Assembly (NCBI RefSeq): GCF_014873535.1
Contig: NZ_JADBEF010000001.1
Location: forward strand, 1,426,001-1,490,000
Reading direction: 5' to 3'
From: Nonomuraea africana
GTDB taxonomy: Bacteria > Actinomycetota > Actinomycetes > Streptosporangiales > Streptosporangiaceae
Length of the DNA: 64,000 bases
The notes beneath the pieces are model-generated. The model saw nothing but the letters and a program-made list of their open reading frames with translations. It was not told the origin of the DNA and ran no database searches. The position numbers and the translations under genes were made by a program. This document shows, piece after piece, positions 24,903 to 34,477 of this stretch (positions are counted from its first letter, which is position 1; each line of letters opens with the position of its first letter).

Positions 24903-26564
24903 ATGACCGATTGGGTCTCCCAACTCGCGGACGACGTCATCGCCGAGGCCGAGCGCCGCGCTCCCGGCAAAGCGATCGTCTGCGCCTCGGGGCTCAGCCC
25001 CTCGGGCCCGATCCACCTGGGCAACCTGCGCGAGGTCATGACCCCGCACCTGGTGGCCGACGAGATCAGGCGGCGCGGACTCGACTGCGTCCACCTGCTG
25101 TCGTGGGACGACTACGACCGCTTCAGGAAGGTGCCCGCCGGCATCCCCGAGGAGTGGGCCGAGCACATCGGCAAGCCGCTCACCTCGGTCCCCGCCCCGC
25201 CCGGCAGCGCGTACCCCAACTGGGCCGAGCACTTCAAGACGCCGATGATCTCCGCGCTGGCCAGGCTGGGCGTGACCTACCGCGGCATCAGCCAGACCAA
25301 GCAGTACACGTCGGGCGCCTACCGCGAGCAGATCCTGCACGCGATGCGCGAGCGCGACCGCATCGACGCGGTCCTGTCCCGCTTCCGCACCAAGGCCAAG
25401 CCCAAGGCGAAGGACGCCGACGAGGCCGCGGCGCTCGAGGGCTCGGGCGCGGCCGAGGAGGAGGCGGGCTACTACCCGTACAAGCCCTACTGCGCGCTGT
25501 GCGGGCGCGACCTCACCACCGTCACCGGCTACGACGACGAGACGACCGAGCTGGCCTACACCTGCGCGTGCGGCTACGGCGAGACCGTACGACTGGCGAC
25601 CCACGACCGCGGAAAGCTGGTGTGGAAGGTCGACTGGCCGATGCGCTGGGCCTACGAGGGCGTCGTCTTCGAGCCCTCGGGCGTCGACCACACCTCGCCC
25701 GGCTCCTCCTTCGAGGTCGGCGGGCACCTGGTCGGCGAGGTGTTCGGCGGCCGGCAGCCGATCGGCCCGCGCTACGCCTTCGTCGGCATCAGCGGCATGG
25801 CGAAGATGAGCAGCTCCAGGGGCGGCGTGCCGACCGCGGCCGACGCGCTGGAGATCATGGAGGCGCCGCTGCTGCGCTGGATGTACGCGCGCCGCAAGCC
25901 CGCCCAGTCGTTCAAGGTCGCCTTCGACCAGGAGATCCAGCGCCTCTACGACGAGTGGGACGCGCTGGAGCGCAAGGTGGCCGACGGCCAGGCGCTGCCC
26001 GCCGACCTGACCGCCCACTCCAGGGCGGTGCGCACGGCGGAGGGGCCGCTCGAGTCGACCGAGCGGCGGGTGCCGTACCGGATGCTGGCCTCGATCGCGG
26101 ACGTGACCACCGGCGACGAGGAGCAGACGCTGCGGATCCTGCGCGAGCTCGACCCCGCCGACCCGATCACCGACCTGGCGCTGGTGCGTCCTCGCCTCGA
26201 CCGGGCGCAGCGGTGGGTGAGCACGCAGGTGCCCGCCGATCAGCGCACCACCGTCCTGGCCGAGCCCGACGCGGACCTGCTGGCGGGGCTCGGCGACGAG
26301 CAGCGCGAGTCGCTGCGGCTGCTGCTCGACGGGCTGGAGGAGCACTGGTCGCTGGAGGGGCTGACCGCCCTGGTGTACGGCGTGCCCAAGCTCCAGGCGG
26401 GGCTGCCCGCCGACGCGAAGGCGACGCCCGAGCTGAAGACGGCGCAGCGGGAGTTCTTCGCCCTCCTCTACGCGCTGCTCGTCGGCCGCGACACCGGTCC
26501 GAGGCTGCCCACGCTGCTCTTGGCCGTCGGGGCCGATCGCGTCCGCAAGCTCCTCGGGGCATAG
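24903..26564 (+). CDS. lysS: Class I lysyl-tRNA synthetase
   Basis: A 553-residue class I enzyme that charges tRNA-Lys with lysine. The Rossmann catalytic domain carries HLGN (residues 38-41) as the HIGH equivalent and KMSSS starting at K301. A Cys-rich insertion (CALCGRD then CACGYG, about residues 197-230) can bind zinc. The C-terminal half is the helical anticodon-binding domain. Class I LysRS is typical of archaea and is found in a minority of bacteria, including many actinomycetes; most bacteria use the unrelated class II enzyme. The ATG at 24903 is preceded by GGAAGG about 12 bases upstream. A DCC-family gene follows by 10 bp. Confidence 0.95.
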   Translation: MTDWVSQLADDVIAEAERRAPGKAIVCASGLSPSGPIHLGNLREVMTPHLVADEIRRRGLDCVHLLSWDDYDRFRKVPAGIPEEWAEHIGKPLTSVPAPPGSAYPNWAEHFKTPMISALARLGVTYRGISQTKQYTSGAYREQILHAMRERDRIDAVLSRFRTKAKPKAKDADEAAALEGSGAAEEEAGYYPYKPYCALCGRDLTTVTGYDDETTELAYTCACGYGETVRLATHDRGKLVWKVDWPMRWAYEGVVFEPSGVDHTSPGSSFEVGGHLVGEVFGGRQPIGPRYAFVGISGMAKMSSSRGGVPTAADALEIMEAPLLRWMYARRKPAQSFKVAFDQEIQRLYDEWDALERKVADGQALPADLTAHSRAVRTAEGPLESTERRVPYRMLASIADVTTGDEEQTLRILRELDPADPITDLALVRPRLDRAQRWVSTQVPADQRTTVLAEPDADLLAGLGDEQRESLRLLLDGLEEHWSLEGLTALVYGVPKLQAGLPADAKATPELKTAQREFFALLYALLVGRDTGPRLPTLLLAVGADRVRKLLGA

Positions 26565-26574
26565 AGTGCAGATC

Positions 26575-26961
26575 ATGAGACCTGTGCTCGTCTTCGACGG
26601 CGACTGCGGCTTCTGCACCACCTGCGTGCGTTTCGTCGAACGTTACCTGCGCCCCGATGCGACGATCATCGCCTGGCAGTTCGCCGACCTCGGCGAGCTG
26701 GGGGTGACCAGGAAGCGGGCCGAGTACGAGCTGCTGTGGATCGATCGGCGGGGCAGGGCCTTCGGCGGCGCGCAGGCCGTGGCCAAGCTGCTGATCCACG
26801 CGGGGCTGCCGTGGAGCGCGCTGGGCCTGCTGCTGCGGGTGCCGCCGGTGCGCTGGCTAGCGCACGGGCTCTACCGCGCCGTCGCCGACAACCGGGGCCG
26901 GCTGCCCGGCGGCACCCCCGCGTGCGCGCTTCCCGCCGATCGCCGCCCGCTCCAGCGGTAG
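26575..26961 (+). CDS. DCC-family thiol-disulfide oxidoreductase-like protein
   Basis: A 128-residue DUF393 protein. The motif FDGDCGFC (Cys11, Cys14; a third Cys at 17) is the family's thioredoxin-like CxxC site. These proteins occur beside HTTM/vitamin-K-carboxylase-like membrane proteins, and such a gene is convergent here with a 105-bp overlap. It starts at ATG 26575, ten bases after lysS, so it is probably transcribed with the synthetase. Confidence 0.85.
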   Translation: MRPVLVFDGDCGFCTTCVRFVERYLRPDATIIAWQFADLGELGVTRKRAEYELLWIDRRGRAFGGAQAVAKLLIHAGLPWSALGLLLRVPPVRWLAHGLYRAVADNRGRLPGGTPACALPADRRPLQR

Positions 26962-27720
26962 GAAGACCAGCAGGCAGATCACGTGCGGCAGGAAGTGGAT
27001 CGTGATCGCCGCCCACGTCATCAGGTGGAACAGCGCGAAGAAGGCGACCCCGGCGTACAGGACGCGCCCGCGGGTGAACAGCAGCACCGGCGCGGCCGTC
27101 TCGGCCAGCAGCACGATCCACTGCCCGATCAGCAGCGCGCCCGGCACGGCGGCGACGAACTCGCCGAAGAACGTGCCGCGCCTGCTGACCGCCCACTGGA
27201 AGGTGGCGCCGTTCGGCCACTCCCAGCCGCCGTGCCTGATCTTGGCGTAGGCCGACAGGAAGTAGGTGGCGACGACCGCGATCTGGACGCACCTGATCGC
27301 CCACCCGGCTGCCTGCTCTCCCGCGCGGGCGGCGGTGGGCAGCACGAACAGGGCGACGATCAGCGCGAGATGGTCGTGGTCGACCTTGCCGTACGACATC
27401 GCCAGCAGCGCCCAGTAGAGGTAGCCGGCCGCGACCGTGTAACCGGCCGCGCGGGGCGCCCTGCCCCAGGCGGCCACCAGCGCCGCGCCGACCACCACCG
27501 CGAACAGCGCGTAGACCAGCGTGGGGTTGGCGCCCGGCAGGTGCAGCAGCCGGGCCACCAGCACGGGCCGGTAGCCGGTCGGGTTGCCCGCGTTGCCCCA
27601 GACGCCGCCGGTGAACAGGATCATGTCCAGCGGGAGGAACAGGTAGACGACCACGGAGAGGATCCGCACGCGTCGCGGCGAGATGGGCGGGAACCACCAG
27701 CGATCTAGCGCACCACCCAT
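26857..27720 (-). CDS. HTTM-type multi-pass membrane protein
   Basis: A 287-residue membrane protein with about six hydrophobic helices, including VRILSVVVYLFLPLDMILF, TLVYALFAVVVGAALVA, IGQWIVLLAETAAPVLLF and VAFFALFHLMTWAAITIHF. It resembles the horizontally transferred transmembrane (HTTM) domain related to vitamin-K-dependent gamma-carboxylase; the conserved YGKVDHDH motif lies near residue 100. The function of bacterial members is unknown. It overlaps the upstream gene by 16 bp, so the two are co-translated, and its 3' end overlaps the convergent DCC gene, its usual partner family. Confidence 0.8.
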   Translation of the reverse strand: MGGALDRWWFPPISPRRVRILSVVVYLFLPLDMILFTGGVWGNAGNPTGYRPVLVARLLHLPGANPTLVYALFAVVVGAALVAAWGRAPRAAGYTVAAGYLYWALLAMSYGKVDHDHLALIVALFVLPTAARAGEQAAGWAIRCVQIAVVATYFLSAYAKIRHGGWEWPNGATFQWAVSRRGTFFGEFVAAVPGALLIGQWIVLLAETAAPVLLFTRGRVLYAGVAFFALFHLMTWAAITIHFLPHVICLLVFLPLERAAIGGKRARGGAAGQPAPVVGDGAVEPVR

Positions 27721-28148
27721 GACAGCCTCTCCACGTTCGTCGTCCACGCGGGACGGCGGTCCCTGAGCGTGATCACCTTGGTGACCACGATGAGCTTGGT
27801 GAGCCTCGGGTCGGCGGGCCTGATCCTGGCGTGGGCGTCGGCCAGGCCCTGTAACAGCTCGGGATGGGCGAGGTAGCGGCTGAGCTGGCCCTCCAGCTCG
27901 GCCCTGCGGATGCCGACGTAGTAGGGCTCGATCGGGATCTCCACCCTGGTGCCCGCCGCGGTCTCGGCGTGCAGGTGCAGCGACTTGATCTCGCCGTCGG
28001 GCGGGATGCTGAAGGCGTACTGCACCATGGGCCCGAAGGGGAACAGATCGTCGTCCCCCAGGACCGTGCCGTAGCCGAGAGCGGCGAGCACGGCCCCCGC
28101 CGCGGTCAGCCGCCATGCCTTGCCCCGCCTGGATAAACCGCCCCGCAT
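27705..28148 (-). CDS. Membrane-anchored protein partnered with the HTTM protein
   Basis: A 147-residue protein with one N-terminal hydrophobic segment (AWRLTAAGAVLAALGYGTVL) acting as signal anchor, followed by a strand-rich domain (MVQYAFSIPPDGEIKSLHLH, EIPIEPYYVGIRRAELEGQL, LTKLIVVTKVITLRD). No family recognised. Its 3' end overlaps the HTTM start, and small proteins of this type accompany HTTM genes, so it is probably a subunit or substrate of the membrane enzyme. The ATG at 28148 has no clear Shine-Dalgarno, and a short AT-rich promoter region lies just upstream. Confidence 0.75.
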   Translation of the reverse strand: MRGGLSRRGKAWRLTAAGAVLAALGYGTVLGDDDLFPFGPMVQYAFSIPPDGEIKSLHLHAETAAGTRVEIPIEPYYVGIRRAELEGQLSRYLAHPELLQGLADAHARIRPADPRLTKLIVVTKVITLRDRRPAWTTNVERLSWVVR

Positions 28149-28170
28149 GCCAGCAAGCTAGCAGATTATT

Positions 28171-28186
28171 TCATGAATGATCATGA
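28171..28186. promoter_or_regulatory. TCATGA direct repeat in an AT-rich promoter region
   Basis: Two TCATGA copies, each itself palindromic, lie 10 bp apart at 28171-28176 and 28181-28186, in the only AT-rich stretch upstream of the HTTM operon. One helical turn spacing fits a regulator contact site. Confidence 0.4.
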
Positions 28187-28209
28187 CATTTCCGGCACTG
28201 GTCCATGGC

Positions 28210-29780
28210 TCAGGGCCCGGTCAGATCGCGGCGGCGGAAGGCCAGCAGGCCCGCGGCCACGAGCGCGGCCGCGACCGCGCCGAGCCACAGGAACGGCGCG
28301 GCCCCCGCGCCGGCCCCCGGCAGGCTCGGCAGGTGCTCGTACGGCGAGACGCGCCTGATCGCCTCGTCGATCTGGAGCAGCTGGCCCAGCTCGCCGAGCA
28401 GCACGCAGGCCAGCAGCGCCGCCCACGCCAGCCCGGTCAGCCGGGGGAGCGCCCCGAACAGCAGCATCGCCAGCCCGGCCAGCACCCAGGCCGCGGGAGC
28501 CTGGGCGAGCGCGGCGGCGAGCAGGCGCGGCAGCTGCCCGCTCACGTCGCCGACGCGCAGCCCGTGCGCGAGGCCCGCGCCCAGACCGCCGGCGGCCAGG
28601 ATCAGCGTGGTTCCGGCCAGCGCCAGGGCCAGGTGGCCGGCGGCCCACCGCCAGCGCGGAACGGCCGTGGCGAGCACGGGTTCGGCGCGGCCCGCCTGCT
28701 CCTCCGCGCGCAGCCTGAGCGTGGCGTCGACGGCGTAGCCGCCCGCCACCAGGCCGAGGAGGCCGAGCTCGGTGGCGAAGAAGGTGTCGACCAGCGTTCC
28801 CTCGTCGCCGCCCAGCCTGGCCAGCAGCTCGGCGATCTGCGGGTTGTCGGTGACCAGCGCGGTGATGCTCTGGGCGAGCAGCCCGAACAGAGTGCCGACG
28901 GCGGCGAAGGCGATCGTCCAGCCGAGCAGGGTCGCGCGGTGCATGCGCCAGGCCGGCGCGAGATGCCTGGCGGCCGCCGCGGGGCCGCGCCTGGCGGGCA
29001 GCAGTCCGGCGCCGAGATCGCGCCGCCTGGCCAGCAGGACGGCCGCGCCGACCAGCCCGAGCGCGACGGCGGCGAGCAGGCCGAGCACCCACCACTGTTC
29101 TCCGGCGAACGGCCGCACCCGCTGCGCCCACCCGAGCGGCGAGGTCCACGACAGCCACTCCAGGCCCGAAGCGTCACCCGCGGCCCGCAGCACGAAGGCC
29201 ACGCCGACCGAGGCGTGCCCGATGGCGGAGGCGGTGTGGGCGTGCTGGGTCAGCTGCGCGGCCAGGACGGCCAGCCCCGCGAACAGCCAGCCGGTCCCGG
29301 CGATCGACATGCCGAACGCGAAGGCGCCCTGGAGGCCGAGCCCCGCGAGAGCTGCCGTGACGGCCAGCCCGGCCGCGAGGTCGGCGGCGGCCACCAGGAT
29401 CACCGCGGCGGCGGGCAGCGCGTGGCGGCCCACGACGGCCGAGCCGACCAGCTCGGCCCTGCCGCTCTCCTCCTCGGCCCTGGTGTGCCTGATCACCAGG
29501 ATCACGCTCATGAGCGCCACCAGGACGGTGGCGACCCCGCACACCCGCCAGGCGGTCAGCCCGCCGAGCGACGTGGGGTCGAAGATCGGGCCGGTCATGG
29601 CCACCAGCGCGGGGTTGGCCGCGACCGTCGAGTCGAGCAGGAGGCGCTGGGCGGGGTCGTCGTAGAGCTCGGCGATCGCCGACGCGGTGGCGATCACCAC
29701 GGCCACCACGACGGCCACCCAGACCGGGAGCATCACCCGGTCGCGGCGCAGCGCCAGCCACAGCAGGGCGAGCGTGCCCG

Positions 29781-29784
<4 letters not shown>
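28210..29784 (-). CDS. ABC-2-type exporter permease (polyketide-antibiotic exporter family)
   Basis: A 524-residue membrane protein with about twelve hydrophobic helices in two similar halves, each including a large loop, as in actinobacterial polyketide-antibiotic exporter permeases. The family pattern [20 protein letters not shown] and the second-half [14 protein letters not shown] segment are present. It starts at ATG 29784 overlapping the stop of its ATPase, so the two form one exporter. The substrate is unknown; drugs or self-made metabolites are typical. Confidence 0.88.
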
Positions 29785-30662
<878 letters not shown>

Positions 30663-30843
30663 GGGGCGCCTCCCTGATAGGGGCTTCATCCTTATGCCGA
30701 CCAGGCTTCCCGGCGCTCCGCTCGTGACGTTAGCACCGCCCGACGATCTCGCCTAGACGGCGGTCATGGAAACATGATGGACGTGAGAACAGCACGGGCG
30801 GTCGCCGGATGGACCTGCCTGCTGCCTCTTGGCGGGGTGGGAG

Positions 30844-31497
30844 CTAGGGGAGTTCGGCGAAGCGCTCCACGTCTTCGGTGCGGCCGGAGACCAGGATGAC
30901 GTCCCCATAGGTGAGCTCCGTGTCGGCCGTGGCGTAGGTGAACTCCTGGCCGGGGCTCTTGACGGCGACGACGGTCACCCCGAACTTCTTGCGCAGCCCC
31001 GACGCGCCGAGCCGGATCCCCACGTAGTCCTTCGGCGGCCGGGTCTTGGCCAGCGCGAACCCGGCGTCCACCTGCATGTAGTCGAGCATCCGCCCGCTCA
31101 CCAGATGGGCCACGCGCTCGCCCATGTCGTGCTCGGGCAGGACGACGTGGTGGCAGCCGATCCTGCTGAGGATCTGGCCGTGCTGCCTGCTGACCGCCTT
31201 GGCCCAGATGTCGTCGATCTCCATGTCCACCAGGAGGGACGTGGTCAGGATGCTGGCCTCCAGGTCGCTGCCGATCGCGACGACGGCCCGGTAGAAGTCG
31301 GGCACGCCGAGCTGGGTGAGCGACTCGAGGTCGGTGGAGTCGGCCGCGGCGATCTGGGTGATCTGACCGGAGAGGGCCTGGACGACCTTGGGACGGTTGT
31401 CGATGGCCAGCACCTCGGTGCCGCGTCTGGTCAGCTCCAGTGCGAGCGCGGTGCCGAACCGGCCGAGGCCGATCACGACGACCGGGTCGTTCCTCAT
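30844..31497 (-). CDS. TrkA/RCK-type K+ channel regulatory protein
   Basis: A 217-residue protein: N-terminal RCK/TrkA-N Rossmann domain with the nucleotide loop GLGRFGTALA (residues 10-19) and the acidic AIDNRPK end, then a TrkA-C domain (SGLRKKFGVTVVAVKSPG). Such subunits bind NAD(H) or ATP/c-di-AMP and gate TrkH/KtrB K+ transporters, but no such transporter lies nearby. It follows a NhaD/ArsB-type permease by 23 bp, so it may gate that permease. ATG 31497 is preferred; a TTG 9 bases earlier is possible. Confidence 0.88.
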   Translation of the reverse strand: MRNDPVVVIGLGRFGTALALELTRRGTEVLAIDNRPKVVQALSGQITQIAAADSTDLESLTQLGVPDFYRAVVAIGSDLEASILTTSLLVDMEIDDIWAKAVSRQHGQILSRIGCHHVVLPEHDMGERVAHLVSGRMLDYMQVDAGFALAKTRPPKDYVGIRLGASGLRKKFGVTVVAVKSPGQEFTYATADTELTYGDVILVSGRTEDVERFAELP

Positions 31498-31520
31498 GTC
31501 AACCAACTATGACCCGTTCC

Positions 31521-32822
31521 TCAGGTAGCCGTTGCCAAATATCGCACCCAAAAGTAGGGCACGCTCGCAAGAACCGTCACAAAGGTTACGACTAGACCGT
31601 ATCTGGTGAATTCCCAGAAGCTGATGGGGGTCCTGTTCCGCGCCGCGATGCCGAGGACGACCACGTTCGCCGCCGCTCCCACGGCCGTGGCGTTGCCGCC
31701 GAGGTCGGCGCCGACGGCCAGCGCCCACCACAGCACCTGCGCCGGACCGTCGCCGCCGGTGGCGTTGACCAGGTCGGCGACGATCGGGCTCATCGTGGCC
31801 ACGTACGGGATGTTGTCCACGATCGCCGAGATACCCGCCGAGCCCCACAGCAGCACCATCGTGGTGAGCTGGAGATCGCCGCCGGTGACGTCGACGACCC
31901 GGTCGGAGACCTCGCCGATGACGCCCGTCTCCACCAGCGCGCCCACCATGACGAACAGGCCCGCGAAGAAGACCAGGGTCGGCCACTCGACCTCGGCGAT
32001 GGCCTGCTCGGTGGTGACCTTGGTGGCGGCCACCAGCACGCCCGCGCCCAGCAGCGCCACGACCGAGGGCTCGTAGTGCAGCACGGGGTGCAGCACGAAG
32101 GCGGCCATCACGAGGACGAGCACGCCGAGCGACTGCCACAGCAGTGGCCGGTCGCGGATGGCCTCCCGCTCGTTGAGCGCCATGATCTCGGCCGCGCGCT
32201 CGGGGTGGTAGACGAACGCCTTGCGGAAGAGGAACCTGCACAACCCGATGAAGATCACGACCAGCACGACGACCAGCGGCGCGAGGTTGGACAGGAAGTC
32301 GTTGAACGACAGCCCGCCCCTGCTGGCGATGATGATGTTGGGCGGGTCGCCGACCAGCGTCGCGGTGCCGCCGATGTTGGAGGCCATCGCCTCGGCGATC
32401 AGGTACGGCGCGACGGGCAGCGCCAGCCGTTCGCAGACCAGGAAGGTCACCGGCGCGATCAGCAGCACGGTGGTCACGTTGTCGAGCAGCGCCGACGCGG
32501 AGGCGGTGATGATGATCAGCAGCACCATCAACCGGAAGGGACGGCCTCTGGCCCGTTTGGCCGCCCAGATGGCCAGGAACTCGAAGACGCCGGTCTCCTT
32601 GAGCACCCCGACAATGATCATCATGCCGAGCAGGAGCAGGATGACGTTCCAGTCGATGCCCGTGTCCTCGGAGAAGAACGCGGCCTCGGCTCCCGTGGCG
32701 TGAATGAGCAGCATGACCCCCGCGCCGCCCAGGGCCGCCGCGACGCGATGGACCCGCTCGGTCGCTATCAGGGCATAGGAGCACAGAAAGACCACAAGGG
32801 TGATCCAGGCCAGAAAAGTCAC
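31521..32822 (-). CDS. ArsB/NhaD-type ion permease (citrate-transporter superfamily)
   Basis: A 433-residue permease with about eleven to twelve hydrophobic helices. The motif GGTATLVGDPPNIIIA in the middle and its counterpart GGNATAVGAAANVVVLGIA near the end mark the inverted-repeat ion-transporter fold of SLC13/NhaD/ArsB families. Likely cargo is Na+ with H+ antiport or an organic or oxyanion. It starts at GTG overlapping the stop of a CBS-domain protein, and an RCK-type subunit follows, suggesting ligand-regulated transport. Confidence 0.87.
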   Translation of the reverse strand: MTFLAWITLVVFLCSYALIATERVHRVAAALGGAGVMLLIHATGAEAAFFSEDTGIDWNVILLLLGMMIIVGVLKETGVFEFLAIWAAKRARGRPFRLMVLLIIITASASALLDNVTTVLLIAPVTFLVCERLALPVAPYLIAEAMASNIGGTATLVGDPPNIIIASRGGLSFNDFLSNLAPLVVVLVVIFIGLCRFLFRKAFVYHPERAAEIMALNEREAIRDRPLLWQSLGVLVLVMAAFVLHPVLHYEPSVVALLGAGVLVAATKVTTEQAIAEVEWPTLVFFAGLFVMVGALVETGVIGEVSDRVVDVTGGDLQLTTMVLLWGSAGISAIVDNIPYVATMSPIVADLVNATGGDGPAQVLWWALAVGADLGGNATAVGAAANVVVLGIAARNRTPISFWEFTRYGLVVTFVTVLASVPYFWVRYLATAT

Positions 32823-33256
32823 AGGACTCTGTCCAGCAGCGCCTGGAGCGTGACCGCACCCAGCAGCCGGCCGCGCTCCACGACCGCGACGAGCGGGCTG
32901 CGGGTGCGCGCCATCAGCGCCGCCAGCTCGAGCACCGTCGCCTCTGGCCGGGCCACCGGCAGCTCCCGATGCTCCTCGGGCAGGCACTGGCGCACCGACA
33001 GGCCGTCGAGCGCGAGCAGGAACCGGTCGGCGTGCTCCTCGTCCACCACCCGCGCCAGCGCGGGGTCGTCCTGGCAGTAGCGGGGGACGGCCAGCCGAAG
33101 CACCTGGGTGCCGGGCAGGATCGTGCAGGGCGACCCCGAGGCGTCGACGACGATCAGCCCTGGCAGGTCCTGGTCGGCCAGCAGCCGCGCCGCCTCTATC
33201 GCGGGGGAGTCGAGCCCGACGACGGGGAAATCCGCGACCAGATCACGAGCGCGCAC
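32819..33256 (-). CDS. CBS-domain protein
   Basis: A 145-residue protein made of a CBS pair: residues 1-55 (MRARDLVADFPVVGLDSPA, LADQDLPGLIVVDASG) and 90-145 (LSVRQCLPEEHRE, RSPLVAVVERGRLLGAVTL). CBS pairs bind adenosine nucleotides and gate transporters or enzymes. GTG start at 33256. Its stop overlaps the GTG of the permease, giving tight coupling with the NhaD-type protein it probably regulates. Confidence 0.88.
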   Translation of the reverse strand: MRARDLVADFPVVGLDSPAIEAARLLADQDLPGLIVVDASGSPCTILPGTQVLRLAVPRYCQDDPALARVVDEEHADRFLLALDGLSVRQCLPEEHRELPVARPEATVLELAALMARTRSPLVAVVERGRLLGAVTLQALLDRVL

Positions 33257-33310
33257 ATTTCGACGGTATCAAGGGTGAACCTGTCGCGGTCGTCTCACGT
33301 CTGTGGAGGT

Positions 33311-33796
33311 GTGAAAGGTCGGCTGACAGTGCTTCCCGTCCTGAGCGTGCTGCTCGCGCTGCCCGGTTGCGGTGCCGAGAGGATCTGCACGCTCGTCGGC
33401 ACCCCCGTCGGGGTCTCGCTGGCGATCGACTCTCCGCTGGCGGCCAGGGTGTCGGCGGCGGAGCTGACGGCCTGCTGGAACGGCTCCTGCACGACGGCCA
33501 GGCCGCCGCTGCACGTGGCCGACCAGGTCGCCATGCAGACCTGCGACGCGAACGGCTGCCGGGCGAGGCTCGCCCCCACGGACGGCAAGCGCGGCTTCGG
33601 CGAGGTCGCCGGGCTGCCGAAGGCCGCGGTGAAGGTGCGGGTGAAGCTGACGGGGGCCAACGGTGACACGGTGCTGGACGAGTCGCTGACGGTCACGCCG
33701 CAGGGCCGCTTCCCCAACGGGCCCGACTGCGGCGAAGGCGGGCCGCAGGCCGCGCTCAGGGTCTCGGGCGAGGGCAGGCTCAGCGAGGTGACGTGA
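33311..33796 (+). CDS. Small secreted lipoprotein, function unknown
   Basis: A 161-residue lipoprotein with signal peptide TVLPVLSVLLALPGC (lipobox LPGC). The mature part has six or more Cys (RICTLV, AELTACWNGSCT, QTCDANGCRA, NGPDCGEG), implying disulfides, and the fold appears beta-rich. No family recognised. The GTG at 33311 has GGAGGT directly before it, an unusually tight spacing, so the exact start is uncertain. It is divergent from the CBS/permease/RCK operon and convergent with the next TetR gene. Confidence 0.65.
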   Translation: MKGRLTVLPVLSVLLALPGCGAERICTLVGTPVGVSLAIDSPLAARVSAAELTACWNGSCTTARPPLHVADQVAMQTCDANGCRARLAPTDGKRGFGEVAGLPKAAVKVRVKLTGANGDTVLDESLTVTPQGRFPNGPDCGEGGPQAALRVSGEGRLSEVT

Positions 33797-33812
33797 CCCC
33801 GCGGCGCGCCGT

Positions 33813-34418
33813 TCACGCCCGCTCCCCGCGCAGCGCGCCGTGCATGAAGATCTCGACCAGGGCGGCCGTGCCCGGATCGCCGGTCCTGTCGCGGGCGAAC
33901 AGCAGGCCGAGGAAGACGGCCGCGGCCTGGTCGGCGGGGACCCGCAGGGAGCCGGGCTCGAACAGCTCGGCGAGCGCGGCCCTGATCGGCTCCATGGAGC
34001 GCTCCCGGTCTCCCGAGTGGGCGCCCGAATTGGCACCGGCGGGCTGGCGCCTGGCGTGTCCCGAGGCCATCAGCGCGCCCGCGACCGGGCCGACGCGCGC
34101 CAGGTGGGCCGCCAGCGCGTCGGCCGCCTCGGTCAGCCGGTCGGCCAGCGGCTGGTCGAGGGGGATGGCGGCGATCGACTCGACGGCGTGGTCGGGCCGC
34201 AGCGCCTCGGCCATGCAGGCGTCGAGCACCGCCTCCTTGTCGGCGAACACGCGGAAGACGGTCGCCTCGCCGATCCCGGCGGCGCGGGCGATCTGGCTGG
34301 TCGTCACGGCGGTGCCGTACTCGGCGACCAGGGGCAGCGCGGCTGCGACGATCATGGCGCGGCGCTGGTCTGGGCTCATGCCCGGCGCGCGGCGCCGGGG
34401 CGGGGCGGTCGTCGTCAT
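33813..34418 (-). CDS. TetR-family transcriptional regulator
   Basis: A 201-residue regulator: DNA-binding domain around residues 15-65 (QRRAMIVAAALPLVAEYG, HTH ARAAGIGEATVFRVFADKE) and a helical C-terminal ligand domain. The ATG at 34418 is preferred; a GTG 9 bases upstream is possible. A perfect 18-bp palindrome lies 15 bp upstream of the start, and the divergent cation exchanger is its likely target. Confidence 0.9.
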   Translation of the reverse strand: MTTTAPPRRRAPGMSPDQRRAMIVAAALPLVAEYGTAVTTSQIARAAGIGEATVFRVFADKEAVLDACMAEALRPDHAVESIAAIPLDQPLADRLTEAADALAAHLARVGPVAGALMASGHARRQPAGANSGAHSGDRERSMEPIRAALAELFEPGSLRVPADQAAAVFLGLLFARDRTGDPGTAALVEIFMHGALRGERA

Positions 34419-34432
34419 GGCAGGCACGCTAA

Positions 34433-34450
34433 GGAGTGAGTACTCACTCC
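34433..34450. promoter_or_regulatory. Perfect 18-bp TetR-type palindrome
   Basis: GGAGTGAGTACTCACTCC is an exact palindrome between the divergent TetR gene and the cation/proton exchanger. GTGAGTACTCAC cores are a recurrent TetR operator type. It is placed to repress both genes. Confidence 0.82.
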
Positions 34451-34477
34451 GTCAAGTGGGTTCGCTAGTGTGATCAC

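Noticed and set aside
30774..30849. A 24-codon ORF upstream of the TrkA-type gene's end
   Set aside because: It has no ribosome-binding site, no convincing codon bias and overlaps the 3' end of the opposite gene.
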